From DATFKA01 sp042095835 (GTDB lineage Bacteria; Bacteroidota; Bacteroidia; Chitinophagales; Saprospiraceae), in NCBI GenBank assembly GCA_042095835.1, contig JBELML010000057.1:1-35864 (forward strand): a stretch of 35,864 bases of DNA. The letters are read 5' to 3'. Each line of letters opens with the position of its first letter. The stretch's first letter is position 1. The notes under the pieces are model-generated. The model was given only the letters and a program-made list of their open reading frames with translations. It ran no database searches and was not told the DNA's origin. Of the stretch, positions 22,485 to 31,406 are shown one piece after another. The translations under genes and the position numbers were made by a program.

Positions 22485-24555
22485 AATTCCCAATCACAAT
22501 CTTTTTAATGATTCTCTTTCCTGTGTTGGCATCTTTTAGTTCAAGTAAATAAATGCCTGATGGAAGGGACGTTGTAATAAACCTCGGATTATTAAGGACA
22601 TGTTTTATTACTGTTCCATTCAGGTCATATAAGGTTGCCTTAAAATTGAAATCAGCACTTGCATTGATATTGATATAAGTACTGGCTGGATTAGGAAATA
22701 TTTTGACGTCTAAGGTTGAAGATTCGATAGTAGAAGTAATACGATTACAATTAGCATCTAAAATTAATTCCTGCTGCTCTACCAAAAAATCAAAGGATAA
22801 ATCTGACAAGCTTTTCCCGTCTACAGTTGCACCCCACACCCCATGGCCTCTCCCTATCAGGGGAACAAGTTCTACATAAGCTCCTGTGGAATCGTATAAG
22901 GCTACTAATTCTTCTGCTTGACTGTATAAAACAGTAGGGTCTTCTGTGCCATGAGCAATAAATAGTTCAGGATCTAAACTGTCAAAACGATGATGTCCAT
23001 AAATGGCTTCCAATGCTTCCAATGCAGCATTGCTTCCCCAAAAATCAACTATACTTCTTATCTCATAGGTTTGATCTAGGTTCGTAGTCGCCAAAGTAGG
23101 GTCGTCGCTTAGATTTATTTCATCTCTGAAATCTTCTTGATTGGATACGCCAAGTGTAATGGCCGTAATGGCACCCGCAGATCCACCACCTACTGTAATG
23201 TAGTCGGTATTGATATTATAATTATTGGCATTGGCTATTACCCAACGCATGGCGGCCTTGGAATCTCGTTGGGCCATATACATCGAAAGGAATTGCCCAG
23301 CAGCTTGGGGATCAGCGATTTCGTTCGCAATATCAATCCATTCTTGTGGAACTATACCTGTAAAAATAGAACCTAGATCACCTCTCAATCTGTAATCGAT
23401 AGAAACAAAAACCCATCCTCTTGAAGCATAATAATATGCTTGATCTACTATAGCTTCTTGTTGCCTGGAGCCCCCACTAAATCCCCCTCCATGAATAAAG
23501 AAATAGACAGGTCTATTCTCAGAGTCGTTATCTGGGTAATATATATCCAACAATAAAGATTTGGGAGTCGTGGTGGGGCTATTGCCATTGTGGCTTAGTC
23601 CTTCAGCATATACGATCCCTTCTTCCATTAGGACGGAATAGGTACTATCGCATTTCACCTCAGGTGGGTTGGCTTCGGAAAAGCAAAGACTGTAATCAGG
23701 ATTATGCTTAGTTAGTATATCTTCTGCAACTGCATGCAAATCTGTATTAAATCCTGTGTCATAGTCAAAGGAACTCAAATCAACATTATATAAACTATTC
23801 AGCCAAACTAGGCCTCCTGCTTCTCTAACAATTTCCCCTTGATGGCCTTTTTGGTCTGTAAAAATTGAAGTTTCTCGTGGACCAAACATTGAAATAACAT
23901 CTAACAATGCACTATCCTGATTCAGTTGATTTAGATTAAATGTAGCCCATCCCGTCGGTATAGTAAAGATTTTAGTCGAGGGAAATTCAATACGCAATTG
24001 GTCTATAATTTCTTGATGTACAATCTCATTTACATAATAATCATAAAATTCTTGTATAGAATTGAATCCATTATCTAGAGCAAAAGTGTTCCAATCTGGT
24101 CGAGTTCCGTTTGGATCTCCTTCTGGGAAATCAAAAGGAGGTAAAGAGATGAAAATGGTAATATTGGGGTTGTTTTGTAAAGCATAATCTATCCAAGCTT
24201 TATGTCCCTCGATCGGGTTATTAGCGTCATGCCCACTTGTCATTCCAAAAAAATCGACATTCCCTTGATCAAGAGCAGCTTTGATTTGGTTATGTTCAAC
24301 ACTTAATGAATCGTTCCAAAAATTGATAGGTCTTCCATTTTCTCCACCTCGGATAATTGTAGTACTTGTATGATTTTCAAAACCTGCAACAATAGCCATA
24401 TTGTCTAGCTTGTCTGCATACGGTCTGAAAAAACTATTGCCTATTAGTAACATGTTATACCCTCCTACATCTTCGGTTATACAATCATCGATTTGTGCAA
24501 TAGATAATGTTGAAACAGTGAAGAGAAGAATAATTATCTGAAAAGTTGATTTCAT
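22483..24555 (-). CDS. Exported two-domain esterase: SGNH-like plus alpha/beta hydrolase, T9SS sorting tail
   Basis: This is a 690-residue protein with a signal peptide at about residues 1-20. Residues 33-270 resemble an SGNH/GDSL-type hydrolase: LLIGNSFF supplies a candidate serine block and FTDQKGH a candidate Asp/His block. Residues about 310-600 are an alpha/beta-hydrolase of the carboxylesterase/BD-FAE kind with oxyanion motif HGGGFSGG, nucleophile Ser459 in GGGSAG, Asp539 in HGTEDP and His571 in GRGHG. The last 80 residues form a type A T9SS sorting domain (KIFPNPAS...GIYLLELKD...KKIVIGN), so the enzyme should be secreted or surface-attached. The fusion suggests deacylation of a complex ester such as acylated polysaccharide. 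Substrate is unknown. The gene stands alone. Confidence 0.82.
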   Translation of the reverse strand: MKSTFQIIILLFTVSTLSIAQIDDCITEDVGGYNMLLIGNSFFRPYADKLDNMAIVAGFENHTSTTIIRGGENGRPINFWNDSLSVEHNQIKAALDQGNVDFFGMTSGHDANNPIEGHKAWIDYALQNNPNITIFISLPPFDFPEGDPNGTRPDWNTFALDNGFNSIQEFYDYYVNEIVHQEIIDQLRIEFPSTKIFTIPTGWATFNLNQLNQDSALLDVISMFGPRETSIFTDQKGHQGEIVREAGGLVWLNSLYNVDLSSFDYDTGFNTDLHAVAEDILTKHNPDYSLCFSEANPPEVKCDSTYSVLMEEGIVYAEGLSHNGNSPTTTPKSLLLDIYYPDNDSENRPVYFFIHGGGFSGGSRQQEAIVDQAYYYASRGWVFVSIDYRLRGDLGSIFTGIVPQEWIDIANEIADPQAAGQFLSMYMAQRDSKAAMRWVIANANNYNINTDYITVGGGSAGAITAITLGVSNQEDFRDEINLSDDPTLATTNLDQTYEIRSIVDFWGSNAALEALEAIYGHHRFDSLDPELFIAHGTEDPTVLYSQAEELVALYDSTGAYVELVPLIGRGHGVWGATVDGKSLSDLSFDFLVEQQELILDANCNRITSTIESSTLDVKIFPNPASTYININASADFNFKATLYDLNGTVIKHVLNNPRFITTSLPSGIYLLELKDANTGKRIIKKIVIGN

Positions 24556-24785
24556 TATTGTTGTGCTTTTTATTTCATACTTCCAATATAGCTTTGACTT
24601 GTTCTCCTTGGATTGGTTTAATTCCCGTCAACTCAAATACCATACAATTTTAATCGATTTTGCTGACTTTATAGCAAAACGATGCGACCATCGTGCTAAG
24701 AAAAAATACTACCGTTTTGATAGGGTTCATATTTTTAGCACGAAAATAGTAGGCAATTCTCGCTCAAATCATACAAGAGTGGAAG
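24556..24785. other. Structured intergenic region with three tandem hairpins
   Basis: Three dyads follow each other: TTTTGCT/AGCAAAA (24658-24664 and 24673-24679), CGATG-CGAC-CATCG (24680-24693), and CGTGCTAA/TTAGCACG (24692-24699 and 24735-24742). The first closely matches 22296-22315. The gap also contains the promoter of the esterase gene and the end of the methyltransferase gene. A plus-strand frame of 76 codons passes through, but has no support. Confidence 0.4.
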
Positions 24786-25697
24786 CTAGCTAAGCCCACT
24801 TTTAGCTACCACAAAATGCTCGAGTTTGAAGATGTGATCTTCAGGAAGGGATCTGCCAACAGGAGCAAAGTAAACAGCGTTGAGGTCAGCTAAGGTTTTA
24901 TCTTCTATTAATGAAAATCCATTTTGAGCAAGCATCCCTTCAATTTCTTCCGGTGTGTAGAAGGATATCCAGGGCTCTCCAACTTTTGCTGTTAATTTTT
25001 GTATGATTTGCGCTTTCCTTGCAGGATTAGGGTAGCCTTTACCAAAGCAGGCCTCAGGATTTTCATTTAGGAGTTTGTCCACGTAGGAAAAACAAATCGT
25101 AGCGCTTGTTTTTTGACTAAGCTCAGCAATCTCTTGTAAAGTTGAAATGAGGGCGTCTTTTGTTATGTACTGAGAGACTCCCTCCAGGGTAAAAACCGTA
25201 GGTTTATTTTGATCAAAGCCTGCCTCTAAAAGTTGTGCTTTGAGACTCTGATGGTTAAAGTCGACATTTACATAGGTGACGTTTTCTGCATTTTGCAGGT
25301 TTTCGGGCAACTTAGAACGCTTTCTATGCTGAACTTCCGGCTGATCAATCTCAAATATTTTTAATGTAGGTCGAAGATCAAGTCGATGAGCTCTTGAGTC
25401 GTATCCAGCACCTAGAATAACATATTGTTCTGCCTCACTAGCCGTGCTTTTTTCGATAAGGTCATCAATAAATCTAGTACGAGAAATTAGATGTTCATGA
25501 AAACCAGGTGCGAACTTTTGAGTTATCCAAACACTGAATTTATGCCCCATGAGTTTAACGATACCGGCTCCAGCTACAAACTTTTCAGCATAAGGGTCAT
25601 AGACTACCCGTTGATCTGGTTGAGCGAGTGTTTCAATCAATCGCTGTTTGGCTACCCCTTGGGCGGTGCCATCTTTTCTAAATATAGAATTACTCAT
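24786..25697 (-). CDS. Class I SAM-dependent methyltransferase, LCMT/TIGR00027 type
   Basis: This 303-residue protein has the family hallmarks: DPYAEKFV near residue 34, the SAM-binding VILGAGYDSRAHRL at about 94-107, and IFEIDQPEVQHRKR at about 114-127. TLEGVSQYI follows at about 170-180. Family members methylate carboxyl or hydroxyl groups, often in secondary metabolism, but most have no known substrate. The gene lies 44 bases downstream of the MFS transporter on the same strand, so the two are probably co-transcribed; joint handling of a small molecule is possible but not shown. Confidence 0.87.
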   Translation of the reverse strand: MSNSIFRKDGTAQGVAKQRLIETLAQPDQRVVYDPYAEKFVAGAGIVKLMGHKFSVWITQKFAPGFHEHLISRTRFIDDLIEKSTASEAEQYVILGAGYDSRAHRLDLRPTLKIFEIDQPEVQHRKRSKLPENLQNAENVTYVNVDFNHQSLKAQLLEAGFDQNKPTVFTLEGVSQYITKDALISTLQEIAELSQKTSATICFSYVDKLLNENPEACFGKGYPNPARKAQIIQKLTAKVGEPWISFYTPEEIEGMLAQNGFSLIEDKTLADLNAVYFAPVGRSLPEDHIFKLEHFVVAKSGLS

Positions 25698-25741
25698 GGT
25701 TTGTTATTTGTTGCTTGTTTGACTTCATCAGCTTCAATATG

Positions 25742-26965
25742 CTACTCTTTTATTGTTTTAATTTGTTCTGGCATACGGAATTTAATAATAAGTGAAGATA
25801 TTATCGTCAGGCTGCCTATCAGCATAATGGCGTATTCTACTCCGAATAGATCCGCTGTTAGACCTGATAATATTGCCCCAAAAGCATAGCCTAAATCTCT
25901 CCAAAGTCTAAATGTTCCAATACTTTCTGCTCTTTGGCTTGGACTGGTTGCCGCTGCAATGGTTGATAAAAAGGTAGGATAAACTAATGCAGTACCTAAA
26001 CCTAAAATTGCTGAAATACAACCCAAGACATACATATTACTACTGAAAGGAATAAGAAAGATTGCAAAGCCTTGAAGAAGCATACCCCAAAATAGCATTC
26101 CTTTCTTTGAATAGTGGTCGGACATTTTGCCTGTAAAAAGCTGTCCAATTCCCCAAACTGTAGGATAGATTGCTGTAATTATTCCAATATTTTCGTTGTT
26201 GTAATTCAAGGATAAAAGAACGATTGGAAGTAAACCCCAAATCATTCCGTCATTCAAATTATTTACAAGCCCAGCTTGTGTTACCGAACTTAGAGTTTTG
26301 TTTTTAAATGTCGTTTCCAAAAACACATTATCAAGCTGTGCGGTATTGTCGGTTAAGCTTTCTTTATGAACAAATACCCTTGTATCTCTAACCCACAAGG
26401 CTGTCAATACCAAACCAACAACAGAAATGAATATACCGATGTAAAATGGATATGGGGCTACTCCATAGTTGTTGGCAATATATCCTGCCAAAAATGCAAC
26501 GAGACCAACTGCGAAATAACCTGCAAATTCATTTAAACCCATTGCAAAACCTCGGTCTTTTTCTCCAACGAGGTCAATCTTCATAACTACAGTGCTACTC
26601 CAAGTCAAACCTTGACTAATCCCCAAAAGTATATTTGCAAAAATCACCCAACTCCAACTGGTCGCATAAATCAATAGAAACGGAATCGGAATAGCAATAA
26701 TCCAACCAAAAAGGAGTAATTTTTTTCTTCCAAATTTATTTGCAAGTCTGCCTGTATAATAATTTGCCAAAGCTTTCGACAATCCAAAGGCTGTAATAAA
26801 TGACAGTATAGCCGTTTTTGAAGCAATCCCAAACTGCAATTCAGCAAACTGAGGAAAAATTGATCTTTCCATCCCTACCATTCCTCCAACAAAAGCATTT
26901 ACAATTACCAATAGGGTGAATTGTTTCCAATTTTCTTTTAATCCAAGTTTTATATTGTCTGGCAT
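25742..26965 (-). CDS. Major facilitator superfamily transporter
   Basis: This is a 407-residue inner-membrane transporter with about 12 hydrophobic segments. The MFS signature between helices 2 and 3 is GRLANKFGRKKLLLFGW, near residues 73-89. The equivalent GKMSDHYSKKGML occurs in the second half, near 275-287, as expected from the duplicated 6+6 fold. Drug-efflux-like members share this layout, but the substrate cannot be inferred. It is followed by the methyltransferase gene. A motif upstream (26990-27004) resembles one before the beta-lactamase gene. Confidence 0.87.
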   Translation of the reverse strand: MPDNIKLGLKENWKQFTLLVIVNAFVGGMVGMERSIFPQFAELQFGIASKTAILSFITAFGLSKALANYYTGRLANKFGRKKLLLFGWIIAIPIPFLLIYATSWSWVIFANILLGISQGLTWSSTVVMKIDLVGEKDRGFAMGLNEFAGYFAVGLVAFLAGYIANNYGVAPYPFYIGIFISVVGLVLTALWVRDTRVFVHKESLTDNTAQLDNVFLETTFKNKTLSSVTQAGLVNNLNDGMIWGLLPIVLLSLNYNNENIGIITAIYPTVWGIGQLFTGKMSDHYSKKGMLFWGMLLQGFAIFLIPFSSNMYVLGCISAILGLGTALVYPTFLSTIAAATSPSQRAESIGTFRLWRDLGYAFGAILSGLTADLFGVEYAIMLIGSLTIISSLIIKFRMPEQIKTIKE

Positions 26966-26984
26966 TTTTCTTTTTTTCTGCTTG

Positions 26985-27004
26985 CGCTAAACTTAGACAC
27001 CACC
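26985..27004 (-). promoter_or_regulatory. Candidate promoter motif upstream of MFS gene
   Basis: On the minus strand this region reads GGTGGTGTCTAAGTTTAGCG. TAAGTTTA matches TAnnTTTG at seven of eight bases, with a TTG 18 bases upstream of it, a plausible Bacteroidota promoter. The motif is shared with 21081-21100, one mismatch in 15. Confidence 0.45.
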
Positions 27005-27084
27005 GACATTTGCCAATACAAGACTGTCAAGTCCTGGTTTCCTGGTCGAAGGATCACTTGATTTTGATGCTTGGGATACAACAT

Positions 27085-27132
27085 CAACACGGAGCAACTT
27101 GCTCCTTCTCATCTTGTGTTAGTTTTTTTTTT
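27085..27132 (+). terminator. Plus-strand hairpin followed by T-run, no plus-strand gene
   Basis: GGAGCAACTTGCTCC (27091-27105) is a near-perfect palindrome nested in AACAC...GTGTT, and ten T residues follow at 27123-27132. This looks like an intrinsic terminator on the plus strand, although the flanking genes are both on the minus strand. It could end an antisense or small RNA, or be part of a repeat. The rest of the 273-base gap holds no gene I can support. Confidence 0.4.
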
Positions 27133-27238
27133 GCAGATAGCATTCCTGCAAGGCTATTAGGATTATAGCTGATTGTTAGGGTATGTAAAATGTTTCTAAA
27201 GTACTTTATCATGGTACATCTTATTGAGTTTCCGCAAT

Positions 27239-27610
27239 TTATGATTTCCGCAAAATCTTCTCCATTTTGCGCCCTCTTGCCAATTCATCGATCAGCTTTT
27301 CCATTTGTCTACACCGTTTATAGAGTTCAAATTCCTCCTCAATTTCTTCAATTCGATACCCACAGACGACACCTTTAATCAAGTGGGCGTTTGGATGGAT
27401 GGTAGCTTTCTGAAAAAATGTTCTAAAACTTGCTTTTTCATCAATAAGTGTTTGCAAAGCACCTTGATCGAACCCCGTAAACCAATGAATTACTTGGTCG
27501 AGTTCTTCTTTTGTTCTACCATTTTTCTCCAATCTATTTAGGTATAGTGGATAAATGGATGCAAAAACCATATTGGCAATTTTTTCGTTTTTTTCAGTGG
27601 TGACTTTCAT
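27239..27610 (-). CDS. DUF2200 family protein
   Basis: This 123-residue protein is recognisable across its whole length as DUF2200: IANMVFASIYPLYLNRLEK, RTKEELDQVIHWFTGFDQ, and FFQKATIHPNAHLIKGVVCG, ending GRKMEKILR. No signal peptide or membrane segment is present, so it should be cytoplasmic. The family has no established function, and conserved Trp/His/Arg residues do not point to a known active site. It is 83 bases downstream of the cupin gene on the same strand and may be the last gene of that run. Length agrees with the family. Confidence 0.88.
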   Translation of the reverse strand: MKVTTEKNEKIANMVFASIYPLYLNRLEKNGRTKEELDQVIHWFTGFDQGALQTLIDEKASFRTFFQKATIHPNAHLIKGVVCGYRIEEIEEEFELYKRCRQMEKLIDELARGRKMEKILRKS

Positions 27611-27693
27611 TTGTTTAAAAATTTTGCAAATGCTTAAAAGCTAATTTTTTGCAGAAATTTTAAACCTCTGCAACCGCTTCGCTTTCTAATCTT

Positions 27694-28128
27694 TTATTCT
27701 TCGTAAATATCAAATTTGGCGGAAACAGATTTCATGAGTTCTTGATTGGAGAAATCATCTGCTGTCATTTCAGATAGTTCTTCTAAAAAAATATCAAATC
27801 TGCCATTCTTAAATATCGTTAGCATTTTTCCGCCTTCTATACATTTGGCTTCATGCCAGACATAAGGTGGAACGGTAATGGTGTCTCCCTCTCTCAGAAT
27901 GATTGTTTCATCGTCAAAAATCAATTCCATTTCTCCGATGAGCATATAGAATACCTCGGTCATTATTTTATGGTGGTGGCGCTTTAAATGAAATCCGGGC
28001 TTTAATGTATCTTCGATAAGGCATAATTCTCCATTGGTATCTCTTGATGATACTTTTATAAAGCAATGATCTTGGGCGTAATCATAATTTTCTCCTTCAC
28101 CCTTTCTGATCAATTTTTTTGTTGACAT
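27694..28128 (-). CDS. Cupin-domain protein
   Basis: This 144-residue protein has a single conserved beta-barrel cupin. Metal-binding motif 1 is HLKRHHHKIMTEVFYMLIGE, where the two histidines and glutamate are in place, and motif 2 is PPYVWHE. Members bind a divalent metal and act as isomerases, dioxygenases or small-molecule sensors; no substrate can be named. I take the ATG at 28128; a TTG 15 bases upstream is possible. The start lies inside the 3' end of the S41 peptidase gene with a 32-base overlap, so translation is probably coupled. Confidence 0.8.
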   Translation of the reverse strand: MSTKKLIRKGEGENYDYAQDHCFIKVSSRDTNGELCLIEDTLKPGFHLKRHHHKIMTEVFYMLIGEMELIFDDETIILREGDTITVPPYVWHEAKCIEGGKMLTIFKNGRFDIFLEELSEMTADDFSNQELMKSVSAKFDIYEE

Positions 28129-29593
28129 GGTTTGATTTTTCAATGATTTTTAAAATATAATCCAATTGACTGTCTTTTCCTTCAATCAAATCTTTTGGTG
28201 TCAGCCGGATTTCAACATCAGGTAATATTCCACTTCCTTTTTTGACGGTTTCATCTTTGGCAAAGCGACTTATTCTAACAAACGAAAGTAATATTTTAAT
28301 TTTTGAATGAGGCAATGTATACAGTATAGGGTACCCACCTGTCTGTGTGTAATATCCTCCACCTGTTTCTTCTCCAATTAGTGTAATGCCTTGATTCTTA
28401 CAGAATAGAGCAAAGCTGGAACCTGCCGAAAAGGTTTTGCCACCAACCAATACGTAGGTTTTTCCTTTGAATCCTTTTTTGTTGGGAATCATTTGGGATT
28501 CGTTCTCATCAGTCTTTATTATCCATTCGTTTTCTACTTTAGTAGCGTTCTGAAAATACTCTTCAAAATAGGTTTTATACGTATATCCATTCACTAAATT
28601 TTGGCCGTGATTTTCTTCAGGCAGGCTAGCTGTAATAACACTGGATGACTTTTTTTGCTTGAATGGTCGATGTGCTATATAGGAAAAAGCCTTAATGCTA
28701 TTCAATGGATATCCGCCTTCATTTTGCCTGATATCAATAAGGAGGTTTTGAATCTTTTTTCGATTGATATTTTTAAAAATAAGCTGTAACTCCGACTGAA
28801 ATTTGTCCACATCCAACTGGAAGGAGTTCATGGTCAATACAGCTGTACGGAGCGTATCTATAAAATAGACGAATGGTTCTTTTTTCCCTATTGTGCGCTT
28901 TACAAATTCATGTTTGTCCTTGGCGCCATGGTATATTGAAAAATAGGAATTTCTCTTCCCAAATCTACCGCCAATACTTTCGAAAGATTGGCTTTTAATA
29001 GTCTTCTTGAATACCTCATTGGAAAATGTTTTGTACGCTACTTGGTAGCTGTCTTTAGGTCCAAACTCGTAGAAATGTAAAATACCGAACTCTCTTTCTA
29101 TCTGCCTATCTTTTTTGCTTGTATTATAACCATCTGATGGCGCATACTTTAGCAACTTATTCCTAATTGTGGCTGCGCTGATGTTGTCGATGGATATTAT
29201 TTCAGCCCCTATTGGAATTCCAAAGTCATCTGTATCTGTGTACAATTTCTCATCAATTACTTTTAGTAATAATGGAAATAATTTTGGTATTGAGGTGAGC
29301 GGTGGGTGCATCACTATTAAGTGTCCATCTCTGGTATAGTTGGTCAGCGCTGTAATAGATTTGTAAAAATCATTAATGCTGTTAATCGTGTGAAGTTTGT
29401 CCTTTTCAAACACGGTGAACAGGCTATCCCATTCAGACGGAGAGGTGTATTCATATAGACTAGGATATCCTTTAGTCAAAATATTTTTGAGGATGCTGTA
29501 GTCTTCCCTGAATTGCTCTTTTGTCAATACTACTTGACCCAAAGCAAAAAGGGGGCAAAAGAAAATGACGAGGCTTATGAATTTTGTTTTCAT
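28097..29593 (-). CDS. S41-family (tail-specific-like) serine peptidase
   Basis: This 498-residue exported protein has a signal peptide at about residues 1-19. Residues 20-120 form an N-terminal helical domain starting LTKEQFREDYSILKNIL. A central region near 150-170 (IGAEIISIDNISAA) resembles a degenerate PDZ. The C-terminal peptidase core contains LLIDIRQNEGGYPL, the nucleophile Ser389 in GGKTFSAGSSFA, and LIGEETGGGYYTQTGG. Architecture matches Bacteroidota S41 proteins of the tricorn/CtpA type, which usually act in the periplasm or at the surface. It sits between an AraC regulator gene (29 bases upstream) and an overlapping cupin gene, suggesting one transcript. The target is unknown. Confidence 0.85.
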   Translation of the reverse strand: MKTKFISLVIFFCPLFALGQVVLTKEQFREDYSILKNILTKGYPSLYEYTSPSEWDSLFTVFEKDKLHTINSINDFYKSITALTNYTRDGHLIVMHPPLTSIPKLFPLLLKVIDEKLYTDTDDFGIPIGAEIISIDNISAATIRNKLLKYAPSDGYNTSKKDRQIEREFGILHFYEFGPKDSYQVAYKTFSNEVFKKTIKSQSFESIGGRFGKRNSYFSIYHGAKDKHEFVKRTIGKKEPFVYFIDTLRTAVLTMNSFQLDVDKFQSELQLIFKNINRKKIQNLLIDIRQNEGGYPLNSIKAFSYIAHRPFKQKKSSSVITASLPEENHGQNLVNGYTYKTYFEEYFQNATKVENEWIIKTDENESQMIPNKKGFKGKTYVLVGGKTFSAGSSFALFCKNQGITLIGEETGGGYYTQTGGYPILYTLPHSKIKILLSFVRISRFAKDETVKKGSGILPDVEIRLTPKDLIEGKDSQLDYILKIIEKSNHVNKKIDQKG

Positions 29594-29622
29594 ACGATAT
29601 TTCCCAAATTAAATAGCCCCTT

Positions 29623-30531
29623 TTAACTCCTTCTGTATTCTCTAGGGCTGAAGCCAGTTTTTGACTTGAATAAAGTACTAAAATGCTGTGGATATTCAAA
29701 CCCTAAGGCATAAGCAATCTCGCTGATTGAGTTTTTTGAATTAAGTAACTGGCTTTTTGCTTTCTCAACCACAAAGAGATGGATGTGCTCTTGTGCTGAT
29801 TTACCCGTCTCTTTCTTCAGTAAATCACTTAAATAATTTGGAGAGAGGTTGAGCTCCTTCGCACAGTAAGACAAATTAGGGATGCCAAGCTTTATTTCTT
29901 TTGATGCTTTGTAATATGCTTTCAAAAGTCTTTCAAATTTAGAAATCACATCTTGGTTTAGATCAGTACGTGTATAAAACTGCCTGTCGTAATACCTTAA
30001 ACAATAGTCCAAGAGCAGTTCTATATTTGAGTTGATCAGGTTCTGACTGTGTCGATCAAGGTTTTGACTGTATTCTTTGATGATTTTATCTAGCAGCTCT
30101 TCGATGGTTATTCTTTCGTCATCTGAGAGATGCAAGGCTTCATTAGATGCATAGTCGAAGAAACCGTAGCTGTCGATTTTCTTGGCCAGGTCTGACTTCC
30201 TGATCAAGTCAGGATGAAAGACCAATGACCATCCAATCGTCTCCTCGAATGCAGGCTCCTCATTTTCATATTCCAGTGTTTGTCCGGGCGCAATAAAAAT
30301 CAAGGTACCTTCCTGGTAATCGTAGGAATTTCTACCATATCTCAAGGTGCCAAAGCCCTCTCTTTTCAAAGCAATATGATAGAGATTAAGGACGATTTTC
30401 ACATCTCGAAACTCAGTACTCGTTTTGATATCTTGAGGTCGAATCACCGAGACTAAAGGATGTTTGGGTTTATTTAATCCAAGCGCTTGATGAATTTGAG
30501 AGATGGTATTGATATCAATCGTGTCAGGCAT
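29623..30531 (-). CDS. AraC-family transcriptional regulator
   Basis: This is a 302-residue protein with a C-terminal double helix-turn-helix at about 200-300, including LSPNYLSDLLKKETGKS in the first and SISEIAYALGFEYPQHFSTL in the second, ending FKSKTGFSPREYRRS. The N-terminal 190 residues are a cupin-like sensing domain, where GTLIFIAPGQTLEYENEE is typical. It lies 32 bases downstream of an SDR gene and 29 bases upstream of the S41 gene, all in one direction. Regulators of this type next to an SDR in Bacteroidota commonly control that oxidoreductase. The ligand is unknown. Confidence 0.9.
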   Translation of the reverse strand: MPDTIDINTISQIHQALGLNKPKHPLVSVIRPQDIKTSTEFRDVKIVLNLYHIALKREGFGTLRYGRNSYDYQEGTLIFIAPGQTLEYENEEPAFEETIGWSLVFHPDLIRKSDLAKKIDSYGFFDYASNEALHLSDDERITIEELLDKIIKEYSQNLDRHSQNLINSNIELLLDYCLRYYDRQFYTRTDLNQDVISKFERLLKAYYKASKEIKLGIPNLSYCAKELNLSPNYLSDLLKKETGKSAQEHIHLFVVEKAKSQLLNSKNSISEIAYALGFEYPQHFSTLFKSKTGFSPREYRRS

Positions 30532-30563
30532 AATGATCTATTTTAGCAAAGGCGGATGATACA

Positions 30564-31385
30564 CTATTGAAACTGCTTCATCAATATCTTATCAAAAGTT
30601 CGATCTCCTAAATACTTTCTCATAAACATCAACGGTTTAGCAAAAGCACCGGCTACATATCGGGTCTTCGGTTTCTTACTGTGCACCGCCTTCAAAATCA
30701 AGTTGGTGATCACACTTGGAGGAGAGAGCTGGCCCTTTTCAGACATGTCTTTGATTGAGGCAATGATTTTTTGAAGTGCACTTGCATAAGGACCATTCTC
30801 TTTATCGCCCTGAAGCTGCTCTTGAAATACATTACTGAACTCCGTTTGGATTCCTCCTGGCTCGATTATTACCACGTTCACATTAAATGGGATTAATTCA
30901 ACACGCAAGCAATCACTCCAACCTTCCAAAGCATGTTTAGTGGCATGATACCAAGCTCCCATTGGTGTGTACATTTTACCACCCATGGATGAGATATTAA
31001 TAATCGTTCCTGATCTATTTTCTCGCATACCAGGGATGATTTTTTGAGTTATACTGGCTAGGCCAAATAGGTTTACCTCGAATTGTCTTCTTGCCACTTC
31101 AATGGGTACTTCTTCTACAGTACCATAAACGGCATAACCTGCATTATTAATAAGCACATCAATTTTTGCTTGCTCCCCCAATATTTGAGTCACTGCATTA
31201 GCTACTTGTGATTCCTCTGTGATATCCATTGCGATAGCCATTCCACCGGCTTCAACGATGTCTTCCATTTTTTCTCTTCGTCTAGCTAAGCCATAAACGG
31301 TGTGCCCTTCTTTTAATAAAGCAAGTGCAAAATCTTTACCCATTCCTGAAGAAGCGCCTGTGATAACAATTACTTTTTTATTCAT
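30564..31385 (-). CDS. Short-chain dehydrogenase/reductase (SDR)
   Basis: This 273-residue classical SDR has the Rossmann motif TGASSGMG at 9-16, NNAG at 80-83, catalytic Ser near 132-133 (NISSMGG), and Tyr146/Lys150 in WYHATK. ARR at 34-36 after the second beta strand suggests NADP(H) preference. The C-terminal substrate region contains EPGGIQTEF. The substrate cannot be inferred. It heads a likely operon with the AraC regulator, S41 peptidase and cupin genes. Its start lies about 20 bases from the edge of palindromic element E4, so its promoter may be inside or beyond that element. Confidence 0.9.
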   Translation of the reverse strand: MNKKVIVITGASSGMGKDFALALLKEGHTVYGLARRREKMEDIVEAGGMAIAMDITEESQVANAVTQILGEQAKIDVLINNAGYAVYGTVEEVPIEVARRQFEVNLFGLASITQKIIPGMRENRSGTIINISSMGGKMYTPMGAWYHATKHALEGWSDCLRVELIPFNVNVVIIEPGGIQTEFSNVFQEQLQGDKENGPYASALQKIIASIKDMSEKGQLSPPSVITNLILKAVHSKKPKTRYVAGAFAKPLMFMRKYLGDRTFDKILMKQFQ

Positions 31386-31406
31386 TTTTTTTGGTTTAAG
31401 TAGTTC

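Noticed and set aside
24563..24793. 76-codon plus-strand frame between the esterase and methyltransferase genes
   Set aside because: It consists of hairpin sequence, has no recognisable domain and overlaps the antisense end of the methyltransferase gene.
27123..27150. Minus-strand terminator made by TTGCAG/CTGCAA next to the T-run
   Set aside because: On the minus strand the hairpin is followed by A residues, the wrong polarity for intrinsic termination.
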